In this document: piece after piece, positions 24,598-33,164 of the stretch
Numbering within the stretch: position 1 is the stretch's first letter
Layout: each line of letters begins with the position of its first letter
Translations under genes and position numbers: made by a program
Notes under the pieces: model-generated
Told to the model about the DNA's origin: nothing
Databases searched by the model: none
Seen by the model: the letters and a program-made list of their open reading frames with translations, nothing else
NCBI RefSeq assembly: GCF_007992215.1
Contig: NZ_BJZV01000030.1
Span: forward strand, 1 to 34,216
DNA from: Methylobacterium gnaphalii
Lineage (GTDB): Bacteria > Pseudomonadota > Alphaproteobacteria > Rhizobiales > Beijerinckiaceae
Direction of reading: 5' to 3'
DNA length: 34,216 nt

Positions 24598-25329
24598 ATG
24601 ACTACGCTTCCTTCAATCATCGTCGTCGACGACGAGGCCGATGCACGCGCCATGGTTGGCGACTACCTGCGCATGCACGGCTTTGCCGTGATGCTGTGCG
24701 ATGGCGGGCGATCCCTTCGTGCACTTCTTGCGGAGAGCACGCCCGACTTGATCGTCCTCGACCTCAACATGCCCGAGGAGGACGGACTCTCGATCGTGCG
24801 CGATCTAAAGGCGCGCACCGCGATCCCGGTCATCATGCTGACGGCGACCGCGAGCGCCATCGATCGCGTGGTCGGGCTCGAACTCGGTGCCGATGATTAC
24901 CTGCCCAAACCCTGCGAACTCCGCGAATTGGTGGCGCGGGTCCGGTCGGTCCTGCGGCGTTCTGGAAGCGGACCGGCTGCGCCACCAGAGACGAAGCCTG
25001 CTGGCGACGGTACGGGACGGCGAATCCGCTTCGGGACCAAATGGCTCGAGCTCGATGCGCTGCGGCTGCGAGACGACGACGGCGCCGAGCAGGTTCTGAC
25101 CCGCTCAGAGTTCGACCTACTGAAGGCGTTCGTCGACCATCCGAAACGCGCGCTGTCTCGCGAGCGGCTGCTGGACCTCGCAGACGCACGCGACCCGGAC
25201 GCCTTCGACCGGGCGATCGACGTGCGAATCAATCGCATCCGCAAGAAGATCGAATCCGATCCTGCCAATCCGCGCTTCATCCGCACCGTCCGCGGCCTCG
25301 GCTACATCTTCCGTCCAGAGGGCGACTGA
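24598..25329 (+). CDS. OmpR/PhoB-family response regulator
   Basis: A 243-residue regulator. The receiver (about residues 6-118) has DDE at the start, phospho-acceptor Asp55 in LIVLDLNMPEEDG, Thr in IMLTATAS and Lys in DDYLPKPCE. The C-terminal winged helix (about 140-240) contains EQVLTRSEFDLLKAFVDHP, then DVRINRIRKKIE and FIRTVRGLGYIF. It is divergent from the receiver-DUF3369 kinase, with about 220 nt between the start codons, and is the most likely DNA-binding output of the kinases in this block. A hairpin with a T run follows at 25339. Confidence 0.95.
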   Translation: MTTLPSIIVVDDEADARAMVGDYLRMHGFAVMLCDGGRSLRALLAESTPDLIVLDLNMPEEDGLSIVRDLKARTAIPVIMLTATASAIDRVVGLELGADDYLPKPCELRELVARVRSVLRRSGSGPAAPPETKPAGDGTGRRIRFGTKWLELDALRLRDDDGAEQVLTRSEFDLLKAFVDHPKRALSRERLLDLADARDPDAFDRAIDVRINRIRKKIESDPANPRFIRTVRGLGYIFRPEGD

Positions 25330-25338
25330 TACGGGCGG

Positions 25339-25370
25339 CCGTCGATCCGTTTCACCGACGGAAGAGTTTT
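25339..25370 (+). terminator. probable rho-independent terminator
   Basis: CCGTCG and CGACGG form a 6-bp stem around an 11-nt loop, followed by AAGAGTTTT. It starts 10 nt after the response regulator stop codon, the expected place for its terminator. Confidence 0.55.
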
Positions 25371-25564
25371 AAACCGCGCTTGTCTGGTGAACGACTTGGC
25401 GGCCACGGCGGCAAATCCACCGGCATGACAAGTGGTCTGTTGCGTCGACCCACGCAGACGCAACACAAACTCCGACTGAGCACCCCGCGAAGCAATCTTC
25501 GCAACATCGGTGGCCCCTAAACCTGCCCGCGACGGACACAGCAGAAACCGGACAGGGGGTCGCC

Positions 25565-25792
25565 ATGAAGGCATCGATCATCGCGGCGAACGCGCTGCTC
25601 ATCATCGGCATTGCAACGATGCATGGTGTCGATCCCGGGCGTCCCGCCGGGGTCACCACGCGGGAGGCGGTCACGGCCACCATCGGACGTTCGGCCTGCA
25701 GCGATGCCGTCTGGCCCTATGTCCCTGCCGAGTGCGGCGCCCACGGAGTCGTACGGCCGGTACGTATTCTGGCCGCTGGGCAGGGACGCTAA
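25565..25792 (+). CDS. small secreted protein (75 aa)
   Basis: A 75-residue protein with an N-terminal signal peptide (KASIIAANALLIIGIATMHG). ATG 25565 follows an ACAGGGGGT ribosome-binding region. The mature part has two cysteines in CSDAVWPYVPAECG, spaced to form a disulfide. Similar C..WP.VP..C motifs occur in small exported proteins of Hyphomicrobiales, as I recall. Function unknown. It is followed 2 nt later by the next small gene, so the two are probably cotranscribed. Confidence 0.65.
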   Translation: MKASIIAANALLIIGIATMHGVDPGRPAGVTTREAVTATIGRSACSDAVWPYVPAECGAHGVVRPVRILAAGQGR

Positions 25793-25794
25793 AC

Positions 25795-26013
25795 ATGGCT
25801 GCTTTCCCCGAAGATGCCGAACGCATCCTCGCCGAGCATTCGGAAGACCTCGCCAAGTTGAGCGCGGTCCTGCATGGGCCAGCGGGCGGTTTCCCCCAGC
25901 GACCTGTTTGGAGGCGCGAATATCGCTTCACCGGTACCGCCAATGCCGACCGCTTGCCACGGCCACGTCCAGCCGCACCGATCGAGGCTCGCCCCAGGTT
26001 ATTCACGGATTGA
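25795..26013 (+). CDS. small hypothetical protein (72 aa)
   Basis: A 72-residue protein starting at ATG 25795, 2 nt after the stop of the secreted protein gene. The N-terminal third is an acidic helix (FPEDAERILAEHSEDLAKLS); the rest is basic and Pro/Arg-rich (RPRPAAPIEARPRLFTD). No signal peptide or membrane segment is visible. The family is not recognised; operon position is the main support. Confidence 0.5.
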   Translation: MAAFPEDAERILAEHSEDLAKLSAVLHGPAGGFPQRPVWRREYRFTGTANADRLPRPRPAAPIEARPRLFTD

Positions 26014-26245
26014 CACTTGAAGTCGGGGTTCATCCGACTGTATCGGACTGGGCCCTGACTTGATGCCGCCGCGTTTCCGTTGCACGGCTCGGCCGAAGTC
26101 GAGCAATCATGCCCTTCGAGCTGTCTGAAACAGGTGGCGTCCGGTTCGCGTCGAAGCAATCCGTCGGGGCGAGACGCTTGGACCGCGCTCGCATCGACGT
26201 TCATTGGGTCGGATTTCGCGAACGCGACGCTTCGGTGGAACGGGG

Positions 26246-28540
26246 ATGCGGGTCGGTCCTAAGATTGCCCTGGTCGGTGGCATCCCCTTCCTGATCGCCG
26301 CCGCGATCGCCACGGCGGCCTGGACACTGCTGTCGCAGGAAGAAAAGGCCCGCGGCGGTGCGATCATGGCCAGTGAGGTCTATCACGACCTCGACCTGAT
26401 CGGCCGCGTGCGCGACCAATATATCGCAGCTCCGGCAGGAGAACGTGGCACATTCGCCGACGAGTTCTCCAACCTGACCCGTCGCGCGGAGGCAGGGTTG
26501 GAGCGGTTGCGGCAGTATACCCGCACGACTGAGCAGACGGCTCGCATCGGCACGGCGCGTGAGGCTCTCGCGCGCTACGGCGAACAGATGGACGTCTTCG
26601 TCAAGATCACGCGCGCGACGGACGCACGCACGACCGATATGGGTCGGCGCGCCGGCACGTTAATCGATCTCGTCAATCGGGCAAGGCTCCGGCAGCAGGG
26701 GTCCAATGCCGATCTCGTGCACTCGCTGACGGAGAAGATCGAGTCGCTGCGCAGGAGCCGGGACATCGTCTCCGGCATTCAAGCAGTGCGGAGCAGCGCC
26801 ATCGAGGTCGCGTTGGAAAGGGCGCGCGGAGGCGACAGGGCGCAGGCTCAAACGCTGCAGCTCGGACAGTTTCGCGAGGCGAGCCGCGGTTTGGCCGAGG
26901 TTCTGCGAACCGAGGGCCGAGGCGGCGATGCCGATGAGCTCGAAGTTCTGTCCAAGGAGATGGAAACGGGCCGAGAGGCTACGGGCAGCAACTACGGTGA
27001 GCGGCTCGCCGACTGGACCGAGCGCCTTCTCAAGGTCGACGCCTCGAACCAGCAGACGATTCACGACGAGATGGCTCAACTCCTAACCTATTCAGTGCAG
27101 GCCAACGAAGCCGAGCAGGCAACGCAGAACGTGGCGGTCAGTACGCTCAAGCTCGGGCAGCGCACGACCGGTGCCCTCCAGCATCGGAATCCCGACCTCG
27201 CCAACGGCATGCTCGGCGAAGGCGACCGTCTTGCCATGGAGGCACGCGCATTGCCCATCTCGCCCCTCATCCAGAGCGAGATGGTGCAGGCCATCGTCGG
27301 GTGGCGCGAGCGGTTATCCACAACGATCCTCGGCCTGCGCCGCCAGAACACAATGATCGAGGCCATGGACCGGCTCGCTGGCGAAATGCGTGACAGCGCC
27401 CGGTCGCTCAACGACGCCTTCATCGGTGACGCGGAGCGATTGGGCGTATTTCTCCAACGGCTCCTGCTCGCCGGCGCGGCGATCGGTCTGACCGTCGGCG
27501 TTCTCCTTGCAGCCCTCGTGGCGCGGTCGATCCTCGTGCCGCTGCGAGCGCTCCAGGACGACATGATGACGCTCGCTGCCGATCCAGCTGGCGCTCCGGT
27601 TGCGGGCACCCGACGCCGTGACGAACTCGGCGACATCGCGCGGGCGACTGCGCATTTCGTGTCTGAGATCGCCCGGCGCGAGGCGGCCCTGCGCCGCGCC
27701 AAGGACCGCGCCGACTCCGCGCTCGACGACCTGCGCCGAACCCAGGACGACCTTGTGCGCGCGGAGAAGCTCGCCTCGCTCGGTCAGCTCGTGGCCGGCG
27801 TCGCGCACGAGATCAACACCCCGTTGGGCATTGCGCTCACCACCGCCACGTCCGTGCGCGACGACACGCGGAGTTTCCGTTCGCAGCTGTTGGGCGGAAC
27901 CTTGTCAAAGGCGCGCCTCACAGGCTTTCTCGGACGGGTCGAGGAGGGTGTCGGACTGCTCTGCGCCAATCTCGCCCGCGCCGCCGATCTCGTCCATGGT
28001 TTCAAACAAGTGGCCGTAGACCGCGTCAGCGACGAACGACGCAGTGTCAACCTCTCCACGTGGCTCGACGACCTGCTCGCGAGCCTGCAGCCCCTTCTGC
28101 GGCGGGGCGGCCACCGGATCGAGCGGATCTGTCCTCTCGACCTCAGCGTCGAGACCAATCCAGGCGCCCTGGCGCAGGTCGTGACGAACCTAATCAACAA
28201 CGCTGTCGTCCACGCGTTTGCAGTGGGCCGGCCCGGCCTGATCCGCGTGGTCGTCGCAAGAACGGACGACAGCATCCTCCTCGATGTCGAGGACAATGGC
28301 CGCGGCATCGTTGCCGCTGATCTGGGTCGGATCTTCGACCCGTTCTACACCACCGCGCGAGGTGGCGGCAGCACGGGGCTCGGCATGCATATCGTGCACA
28401 ACCTCGTCACTGCGACGCTGAAAGGACGCATCGGCGTCGAAAGCGAGCCCGACCGGGGCACTAAGATTCGCATCGAGTTTCCAGCGGGCGTGGTGGGCGA
28501 GCCGCCGCATCAGACACGGCTGCGCGCGGATTCGGCCTGA
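26246..28540 (+). CDS. membrane histidine kinase with large helical sensor
   Basis: A 764-residue sensor kinase. ATG 26246 has GGAACGGGG just upstream and puts TM1 at residues 6-28. A long helical periplasmic region (about 30-400) is closed by TM2 (LLLAGAAIGLTVGVLLAALVA, about 405-428). HAMP (about 428-480) and a coiled coil lead to the HisKA box LVAGVAHEINTPLGIALT (His521). The HATPase shows NLINNAVVHAF, VEDNGRGI and GGGSTGLGMHI. It is paralogous to the 18230 kinase in its whole kinase core. The stop is 6 nt before a DppA-like binding protein gene, so the two are made together; the binding protein may present a ligand to the large sensor. No response regulator is adjacent. Confidence 0.93.
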   Translation: MRVGPKIALVGGIPFLIAAAIATAAWTLLSQEEKARGGAIMASEVYHDLDLIGRVRDQYIAAPAGERGTFADEFSNLTRRAEAGLERLRQYTRTTEQTARIGTAREALARYGEQMDVFVKITRATDARTTDMGRRAGTLIDLVNRARLRQQGSNADLVHSLTEKIESLRRSRDIVSGIQAVRSSAIEVALERARGGDRAQAQTLQLGQFREASRGLAEVLRTEGRGGDADELEVLSKEMETGREATGSNYGERLADWTERLLKVDASNQQTIHDEMAQLLTYSVQANEAEQATQNVAVSTLKLGQRTTGALQHRNPDLANGMLGEGDRLAMEARALPISPLIQSEMVQAIVGWRERLSTTILGLRRQNTMIEAMDRLAGEMRDSARSLNDAFIGDAERLGVFLQRLLLAGAAIGLTVGVLLAALVARSILVPLRALQDDMMTLAADPAGAPVAGTRRRDELGDIARATAHFVSEIARREAALRRAKDRADSALDDLRRTQDDLVRAEKLASLGQLVAGVAHEINTPLGIALTTATSVRDDTRSFRSQLLGGTLSKARLTGFLGRVEEGVGLLCANLARAADLVHGFKQVAVDRVSDERRSVNLSTWLDDLLASLQPLLRRGGHRIERICPLDLSVETNPGALAQVVTNLINNAVVHAFAVGRPGLIRVVVARTDDSILLDVEDNGRGIVAADLGRIFDPFYTTARGGGSTGLGMHIVHNLVTATLKGRIGVESEPDRGTKIRIEFPAGVVGEPPHQTRLRADSA

Positions 28541-28546
28541 GCTACG

Positions 28547-30160
28547 ATGAGATTGACGATGCGCCTGCACATTCCGGCCTTGACCGCACTGTTCGCGACG
28601 GCCCTGCTTGCGGCTTGGCCGGCCTCGGCCCGCACGCTCGTCTTCTGCTCCGAAGGGGCGCCGGAAACACTCGATCCTGCGCTGGCGACGACGACCACGA
28701 CGATGAACGCGACGTGGCAGATGTTCAATACGCTCGTCGAGTTCGAAGCCGGCACGACGGTGATCCGTCCGGCGCTCGCCGAATCCTGGACGGTCTCCGA
28801 GGACGGGCGGACCTATGTCTTCACTCTGCGCGACGACGTGCAGTTTCACAGCAATTCACGCTTCGAACCGAGCCGGGCGCTTGAGGCTGAGGATGTGGTC
28901 TTCTCGTTTATTCGGCAGTGGAGGCCGGACCATCCATTTCATCGTGGCGCGCGCTTCGCTTACTTCCACGATCTCGGCCTCGCTGACGCCCTGGAGGGGA
29001 TCGACAAGCTTGACGCGCGTCGGGTCCGGTTCCGGCTAAAGGCAGCCGACACGACCTTTCTGGCCAATCTGGCCCAGGCCTTCGCCAGTATCGAGTCTGC
29101 GGAATATGCCGAACGGCTCGCCTCCGCGAATGCATATGACGAGTTCACGACCGCGCCGATCGGGACGGGGCCGTTCGAATTCGTCGATCACCAGCCGAAC
29201 ATTGCGCTGCGCTATCGTCCGTTCTTGAGTTACTGGCGTCGGCACGAGGCGCGAGCTGGCGTCGATGGCCTGGTTTTCTCGATTACACCGAACGCCGCCG
29301 TGCGACTGGCCAAGCTGCGGTCTGGCGAGTGCCACGTCATGGCGTTTCCAGCCACAGCGAATCTCCCGGCGATATCCGGCGACCCGGATCTGGCCGTATT
29401 GTCGCGCGCCGAGCTGAACGTCGCCTACCTCGCCTTCAATACGTCCCGGCCGCCGTTCGACGATCCGCGGGTAAGACGGGCCATTAACATGGCCATTGAT
29501 AAGCAGGTCCTGATCCGGGCGATCTACGGGCCGGACGGCACGACGGCCAAGGGCCCGCTTCCGCCGGATCTCTGGTCCTATGACGGATCGCTGCCAGACG
29601 TTCCCTTCAATCGCACGCAGGCGCTGGCGCTGCTTGCCGAGGCCGGTCTGCCGAATGGCTTCGAGACTGAACTCTGGTACCTGCCAGTGAGCCGTCCCTA
29701 TAATCCGAACGGCCAGCGCATGGCGAGTATGATCCAGGCCGATCTCGCAAGAATCGGCGTGCGTGTGAGGCTGGCGACCCGCGAGTGGGGTGCCTACCGC
29801 ACGGCCATCTACGAGGGCGTACCGAGCGCGATGCTCTATGGCTGGACGAGCGACAACGGCGACCCCGACAACTTCCTCAACGTGCTGCTCGGCTGCAAGG
29901 CTGCGCAACCCGGTGGCGCCAATCTGGCGCGCTGGTGCGACCGCGCCTACGACGATCTTGTTCAGAAAGCGCGCCGTCAGACCGATCGCGACTTGCGGAC
30001 CGATCTATATCGTCAGGCTCAGGCCATCTTCGCCAGCCAACTGCCCTGGGTGCCGCTCGCTCATAGCATAGTCTACATGGCTACCCGCCGCGAGGTCGTC
30101 GGCTTTCAGATGGACCCGCTCGGTCGTCATCTATTCGAGGGCGTTCGCCTACGGGATTGA
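28547..30160 (+). CDS. DppA-like ABC substrate-binding protein
   Basis: A 537-residue periplasmic binding protein of the SBP_bac_5 (dipeptide/oligopeptide/nickel) family. The signal peptide (HIPALTALFATALLAAWPAS) ends before RTLVFCSEGAPETLDPAL, which is very close to the start of mature DppA. The lobe-1 sequence LAESWTVSEDGRTYVFTLRD and the later AINMAIDKQVLIRAIYG are family signatures. Enteric DppA binds dipeptides and also heme. No permease or ATPase genes follow, so it either shares a transporter encoded elsewhere or serves as a ligand sensor for the kinase encoded 6 nt upstream. The start could also be ATG 28559. Confidence 0.93.
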   Translation: MRLTMRLHIPALTALFATALLAAWPASARTLVFCSEGAPETLDPALATTTTTMNATWQMFNTLVEFEAGTTVIRPALAESWTVSEDGRTYVFTLRDDVQFHSNSRFEPSRALEAEDVVFSFIRQWRPDHPFHRGARFAYFHDLGLADALEGIDKLDARRVRFRLKAADTTFLANLAQAFASIESAEYAERLASANAYDEFTTAPIGTGPFEFVDHQPNIALRYRPFLSYWRRHEARAGVDGLVFSITPNAAVRLAKLRSGECHVMAFPATANLPAISGDPDLAVLSRAELNVAYLAFNTSRPPFDDPRVRRAINMAIDKQVLIRAIYGPDGTTAKGPLPPDLWSYDGSLPDVPFNRTQALALLAEAGLPNGFETELWYLPVSRPYNPNGQRMASMIQADLARIGVRVRLATREWGAYRTAIYEGVPSAMLYGWTSDNGDPDNFLNVLLGCKAAQPGGANLARWCDRAYDDLVQKARRQTDRDLRTDLYRQAQAIFASQLPWVPLAHSIVYMATRREVVGFQMDPLGRHLFEGVRLRD

Positions 30161-30274
30161 CCATCGGATCCAAGATGCGGCGGCTGGTCCGCGGCAGGCA
30201 CCAATCCACATTGACAATTGGTCGTCTCGCCGCGCCGCGCCAACGCACTTGCGCTGCCCCTGATCTGCACGGCG

Positions 30275-30742
30275 TCAATTATCGACGGCGGCGAGATCGA
30301 TGCGGGCGGCACCCCGTGCGAAAGCATTGATGCTGCGTCTGGAGTGACTGACGATTTCGAGATCTGCGAATTGGCCGGCAAATATCGACCGATTGCGATC
30401 GGCAGGATCAGTGACTGCCCTGAAAGCACCTTGCAGCATGGCGGGACGGCTGGACCCATCCCTTGTCCGGACCCGCCATACGATCTTTTGCACCGCTTCG
30501 ACCTGAAGCGTCGGGTCTGATGCCCTTAGGACCGCCTGGTACGCCTGCCTGACGTCGCCACGCTCGGCGATAAAGGCGCAATCGGCGAACGGACTGCGTC
30601 CAAATACAATGCTGAGTTCGGGGCGGGTGACACACGTGAGCGTCCCGACGACCTGTTCAACCGCCTCCGTGCGGTTTGCATGAGCGTAGGACGCTCCGGC
30701 GCCAAGTGCGATGCCGAGAATGGCGGGAGCAATAGAGCGCAT
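30275..30742 (-). CDS. DUF992-like secreted protein
   Basis: A 155-residue exported protein. ATG 30742 follows AGGGGATC and begins with a signal peptide (RSIAPAILGIALGAGASYAH). The mature sequence (VVGTLTCVTRPELSIVFGRS, then DCAFI) matches the DUF992 pattern of G.L.C, a Phe-Gly pair and a second Cys, which likely form a disulfide in a beta-rich fold. Later segments (QKIVWRVRTRD, MLQGAF) also fit. Function unknown; DUF992 proteins are common in Hyphomicrobiales periplasms. It is convergent with the binding protein gene. An upstream in-frame start at 30799 is less likely. Confidence 0.72.
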   Translation of the reverse strand: MRSIAPAILGIALGAGASYAHANRTEAVEQVVGTLTCVTRPELSIVFGRSPFADCAFIAERGDVRQAYQAVLRASDPTLQVEAVQKIVWRVRTRDGSSRPAMLQGAFRAVTDPADRNRSIFAGQFADLEIVSHSRRSINAFARGAARIDLAAVDN

Positions 30743-30988
30743 TGATGATCCCCTGGTTCTGTTCTGAACCGCCTCGGTGCGAAGCGTTGGATTCATCAAT
30801 GCGTAGGAAGCGTTGCATGCGTATTCCGTCGATTGTTACGTCGCCTTTCGCAGCTACGATATGACTCATCGGCAATGCGAAATTGCTCCGATGAATCAAG
30901 AGGCGAGATGTACCGCTATCCCGCGCACGGCGAGGCAGCCCTCGATGACCTTGAGCGCACGGTCAAGCTCGCTGCCGCCTAACTCTGG

Positions 30989-31066
30989 CTGGCCCTGCGC
31001 GATCAACACGTCCGCCTGGCGCAGCTTGGCGACCACATCCTCCGGCTTGTGCCGCTTCGTTCCCAT
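30989..31066 (-). pseudogene. IS3-family transposase OrfA remnant
   Basis: ATG 31066 opens with MGTKRHKPEDVVAKLRQADV, the conserved N-terminus of IS3-family (IS407-like) OrfA, and keeps to the family for about 26 codons (to LIAQGQ). The frame then runs into unrelated sequence and stops at 30896. The rest of the element is missing. Upstream, the motif TGGTCCGCCC occurs twice (reverse complement at 31108-31117 and 31125-31134), possibly part of the element's end. Confidence 0.75.
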
Positions 31067-31191
31067 CTGTCCGTCTTCGTCCTGGCTCGCAGGCCATACC
31101 TCAGGGCGGACCACTTCAATGGGGCGGACCAGCTGGATTGTTCCGACGGATAAGCATCTTAGCAGACTGAGCCAGGGATAGGGACAGCGCT

Positions 31192-32106
31192 TCAGAACGA
31201 GGCGCCGAACCGGATACGTAGGTTATGCCGGGCGAAGTGGGTCAGGTCGAATGCATGATCCGTGAAATCCGGGTCGCGGTCGTGCCCGAACACCTGCGTG
31301 GAGTAGGCCAGCGTCAAAAATCCTTTGTCCTCAACCTGATAATTCAGGACGGGGCCAAGGAACACCGCATGCCCCTCAAATCGGTTCAGGAAGGCACCGT
31401 CATAGGCGCGCATGTAGCGGGCCTCCGGACCGAAGAAGAGCTTGTCGGTGATCCTCATCATTAGCGTGCCAGACACGGACAATGTGGACGACCGGTCCAC
31501 CTCGCCTGAGCCGCGTAGCCGCGCCACGGACGGATCGTATATCAGGTTCACTCCCGCCCAAAGCTTGTCCGGAATGAGCCGCGCATCGGCGATCAGCCGG
31601 GTGTCCATGTTGAAGATGTCGGCGCCCTGACCCTCGATCGGCTGCACCCGCTCGTAGAACGGCTCGGCCTGCACGGCGAAGCTGAAGGGGCTGTCGTTGG
31701 TGCGCTTCTGAAACTGGTACTTCAGCTCCAACGAGCCGCCGTTGAAGGTGCCGAACGACTTGTCGGGCACACCCGCGACGTTGCGGGCGTCGTGCGTGTC
31801 GAAGAACAGGCCCGGCTCGATCGTGAAGTTGTCGGTTGGATCGTACTGATAGCTCAGCAGCGGTTGGAACGTCGTATAGCTCGATCCACCGGGACCGGCC
31901 CTGCGCTTGCTGAAGCGGCCGATCGTGTCGAGGATCACCTCCTGCTCCCCCTTCTTGCCAGTATCGGTGCCCTCGGTGAAGCCAAACAGGTTTTCGGTAT
32001 CGACCTTGTCCTGCTCGCTGCTCTTGTCCTCGGCATACGCGGGCGCGCAGAGACCAACCAGGACGATCGCCGCAATGCGTACGGGCGCTAATTCCAACAC
32101 GTGCAT
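31192..32106 (-). CDS. outer-membrane beta-barrel protein
   Basis: A 304-residue exported protein. A signal peptide (RIAAIVLVGLCAPAYA) is followed by a charged linker (DKSSEQDKVDTENLFGFTEG) and then alternating beta-strand patterns (TFQPLLSYQYDPTDNFTIEP, LELKYQF, FFGPEARYM, VFLGPVLNYQV). It ends in Phe (RIRFGASF), the usual C-terminal signature for barrel assembly. It resembles the broad family of alphaproteobacterial outer-membrane barrels of transporter or porin type; the specific role is not clear. No signs of damage. Confidence 0.8.
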   Translation of the reverse strand: MHVLELAPVRIAAIVLVGLCAPAYAEDKSSEQDKVDTENLFGFTEGTDTGKKGEQEVILDTIGRFSKRRAGPGGSSYTTFQPLLSYQYDPTDNFTIEPGLFFDTHDARNVAGVPDKSFGTFNGGSLELKYQFQKRTNDSPFSFAVQAEPFYERVQPIEGQGADIFNMDTRLIADARLIPDKLWAGVNLIYDPSVARLRGSGEVDRSSTLSVSGTLMMRITDKLFFGPEARYMRAYDGAFLNRFEGHAVFLGPVLNYQVEDKGFLTLAYSTQVFGHDRDPDFTDHAFDLTHFARHNLRIRFGASF

Positions 32107-32204
32107 CAGTTCCCGCCCCGGTTAAGCTTTCGCTTGTCTCCGGTCGCTGGTGGAACGGCTACGTCAAAAGCGCAACACTGGCAGAAATTTAGGCCTGAAG
32201 CGGA
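32107..32204. other. short intergenic stretch
   Basis: Nothing recognisable between the barrel gene start and the end of the broken cysteine-rich gene. Confidence 0.4.
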
Positions 32205-32471
32205 TTATCCGCCCGCACGGCTACCGCTTGGCGTTCGTGGCATCGTGCCTCTTGATGGCCCGCGGCACAACGTAGAAAAGCTCTTCTCACTGGCCCTTGC
32301 GCACTTCTCGGCCTCAGCGCCTCCAAGGTCCGCATCGGGACAATGCGTCGAGAAATCGGCTGCACAGAACCGCTTAAGGTCGTCTCGCCCTCCAGACGTG
32401 CTTTCCGCCTGCGCAGAGGCCAGCAAGGACAGAGTCTAAACAGCAGCAGGAATGACGCGAAACTTGAACAA
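32205..32471 (-). pseudogene. small cysteine-rich secreted protein, amber in the signal peptide
   Basis: From TTG 32471 the frame reads as a signal peptide (FKFRVIPAAV, amber at 32436-32438, then TLSLLASAQA). The mature part has four cysteines (FCAADFSTHCPDADLGGAEA, EKCARASEKSFSTLCR) spaced C-x7-C-x12-C-x11-C, as in small Cys-rich exported proteins. Replacing the TAG with any sense codon gives a normal 88-residue secreted protein. No alternative ATG exists downstream that would keep the signal peptide, so I call it broken. The start codon is inferred. It is the first of three adjacent broken genes on this strand. Confidence 0.65.
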
Positions 32472-32555
32472 CTTAACTTCTATAGAGATATGATGTTGCT
32501 TTCCCAAAGTAAGGGGCGTCCTCGAATTGGCGCCTCTGTAATGTGAAATTCAAAA

Positions 32556-33044
32556 TCACTCGCTGACGTTGATCTTTTCAGCAATCTTGGAAAGCAGCTG
32601 GTCGGTCTGTTTCTCTTCCTGCAGGGTCTCATCGAGTAGCTTGGCGGCATCCTGGTAACCGAGCTGCGTCGCTCAGGTCTTGAGCGTGCCGTAGCGCGCG
32701 ATTTCGTAGTGCTCGACCGCTTGGGCACAGGCCGCCAGCACGGCATCAGCCGCTGGGCTGTCGCCGAAATCCTCCAGGTCCTCCTCCATCTCGGAGGTCA
32801 GGCCCTGCATCGCCTCGCAGGTCTTGGCCCGCGCCGACTTGCCGATGAGTTCGAACACCTGTTGCAGGCGCTCGACCTGCGTTGCGCTTTCCTCGGCGTG
32901 AGTTTCGAAAGCCTGCCGCAACTCCTCATGCTCGGCCGCCTTGGCGGACTTTTTAAGGGCGCGCACCGATTGCTTCTCAGCGTAGTAGACGTCCTACAGG
33001 GTCCCGTAGAACGCGTCGTTCAGCGACTTCGTCTTCGTTGCCAC
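32556..33044 (-). pseudogene. DUF892 (YciE/YciF-like) ferritin-fold protein, two nonsense codons
   Basis: A complete 163-codon DUF892 gene except for two in-frame stops. It starts at GTG 33044 with AGAGGA upstream. The N-terminus reads ATKTKSLNDAFYGTL, then TAG (32994-32996), then DVYYAEKQSVRALKKSAKAA. The middle has EHEELRQAFETHAEES and AVEHYEIARYGTLKT, then TGA (32673-32675), then ATQLGYQDAAKLLDETLQEE to the final TGA at 32556-32558. Family members have Gln and Trp near these points, so CAG to TAG and TGG to TGA transitions are the simplest explanation. DUF892 proteins are stress-induced, four-helix ferritin-like proteins. A 97-residue fragment could start at 32966 but would lack helix 1. 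Confidence 0.88.
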
Positions 33045-33098
33045 CGGCAATATCCTCTATGCAGATAGGCGGCGGCTGAAGCGCCGCTGATCAGGCCA

Positions 33099-33118
33099 GA
33101 AACCCCGCAAGGCGAGGT
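33099..33118 (-). terminator. probable rho-independent terminator
   Basis: On the minus strand CCTCGC-CTT-GCGGGG forms a 6-bp stem with a 3-nt loop (one G-T pair), followed by TTTCT. It lies about 45 nt after the stop of the 33165 gene. Confidence 0.55.
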
Positions 33119-33164
33119 CTGGCTCCAACGGCGGCACGATGGTTGTGGACGGACTTCCGCTGGC

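Noticed and set aside
29036..29908. 290-codon minus-strand frame
   Set aside because: Shadow of the DppA-like binding protein gene; no recognisable sequence.
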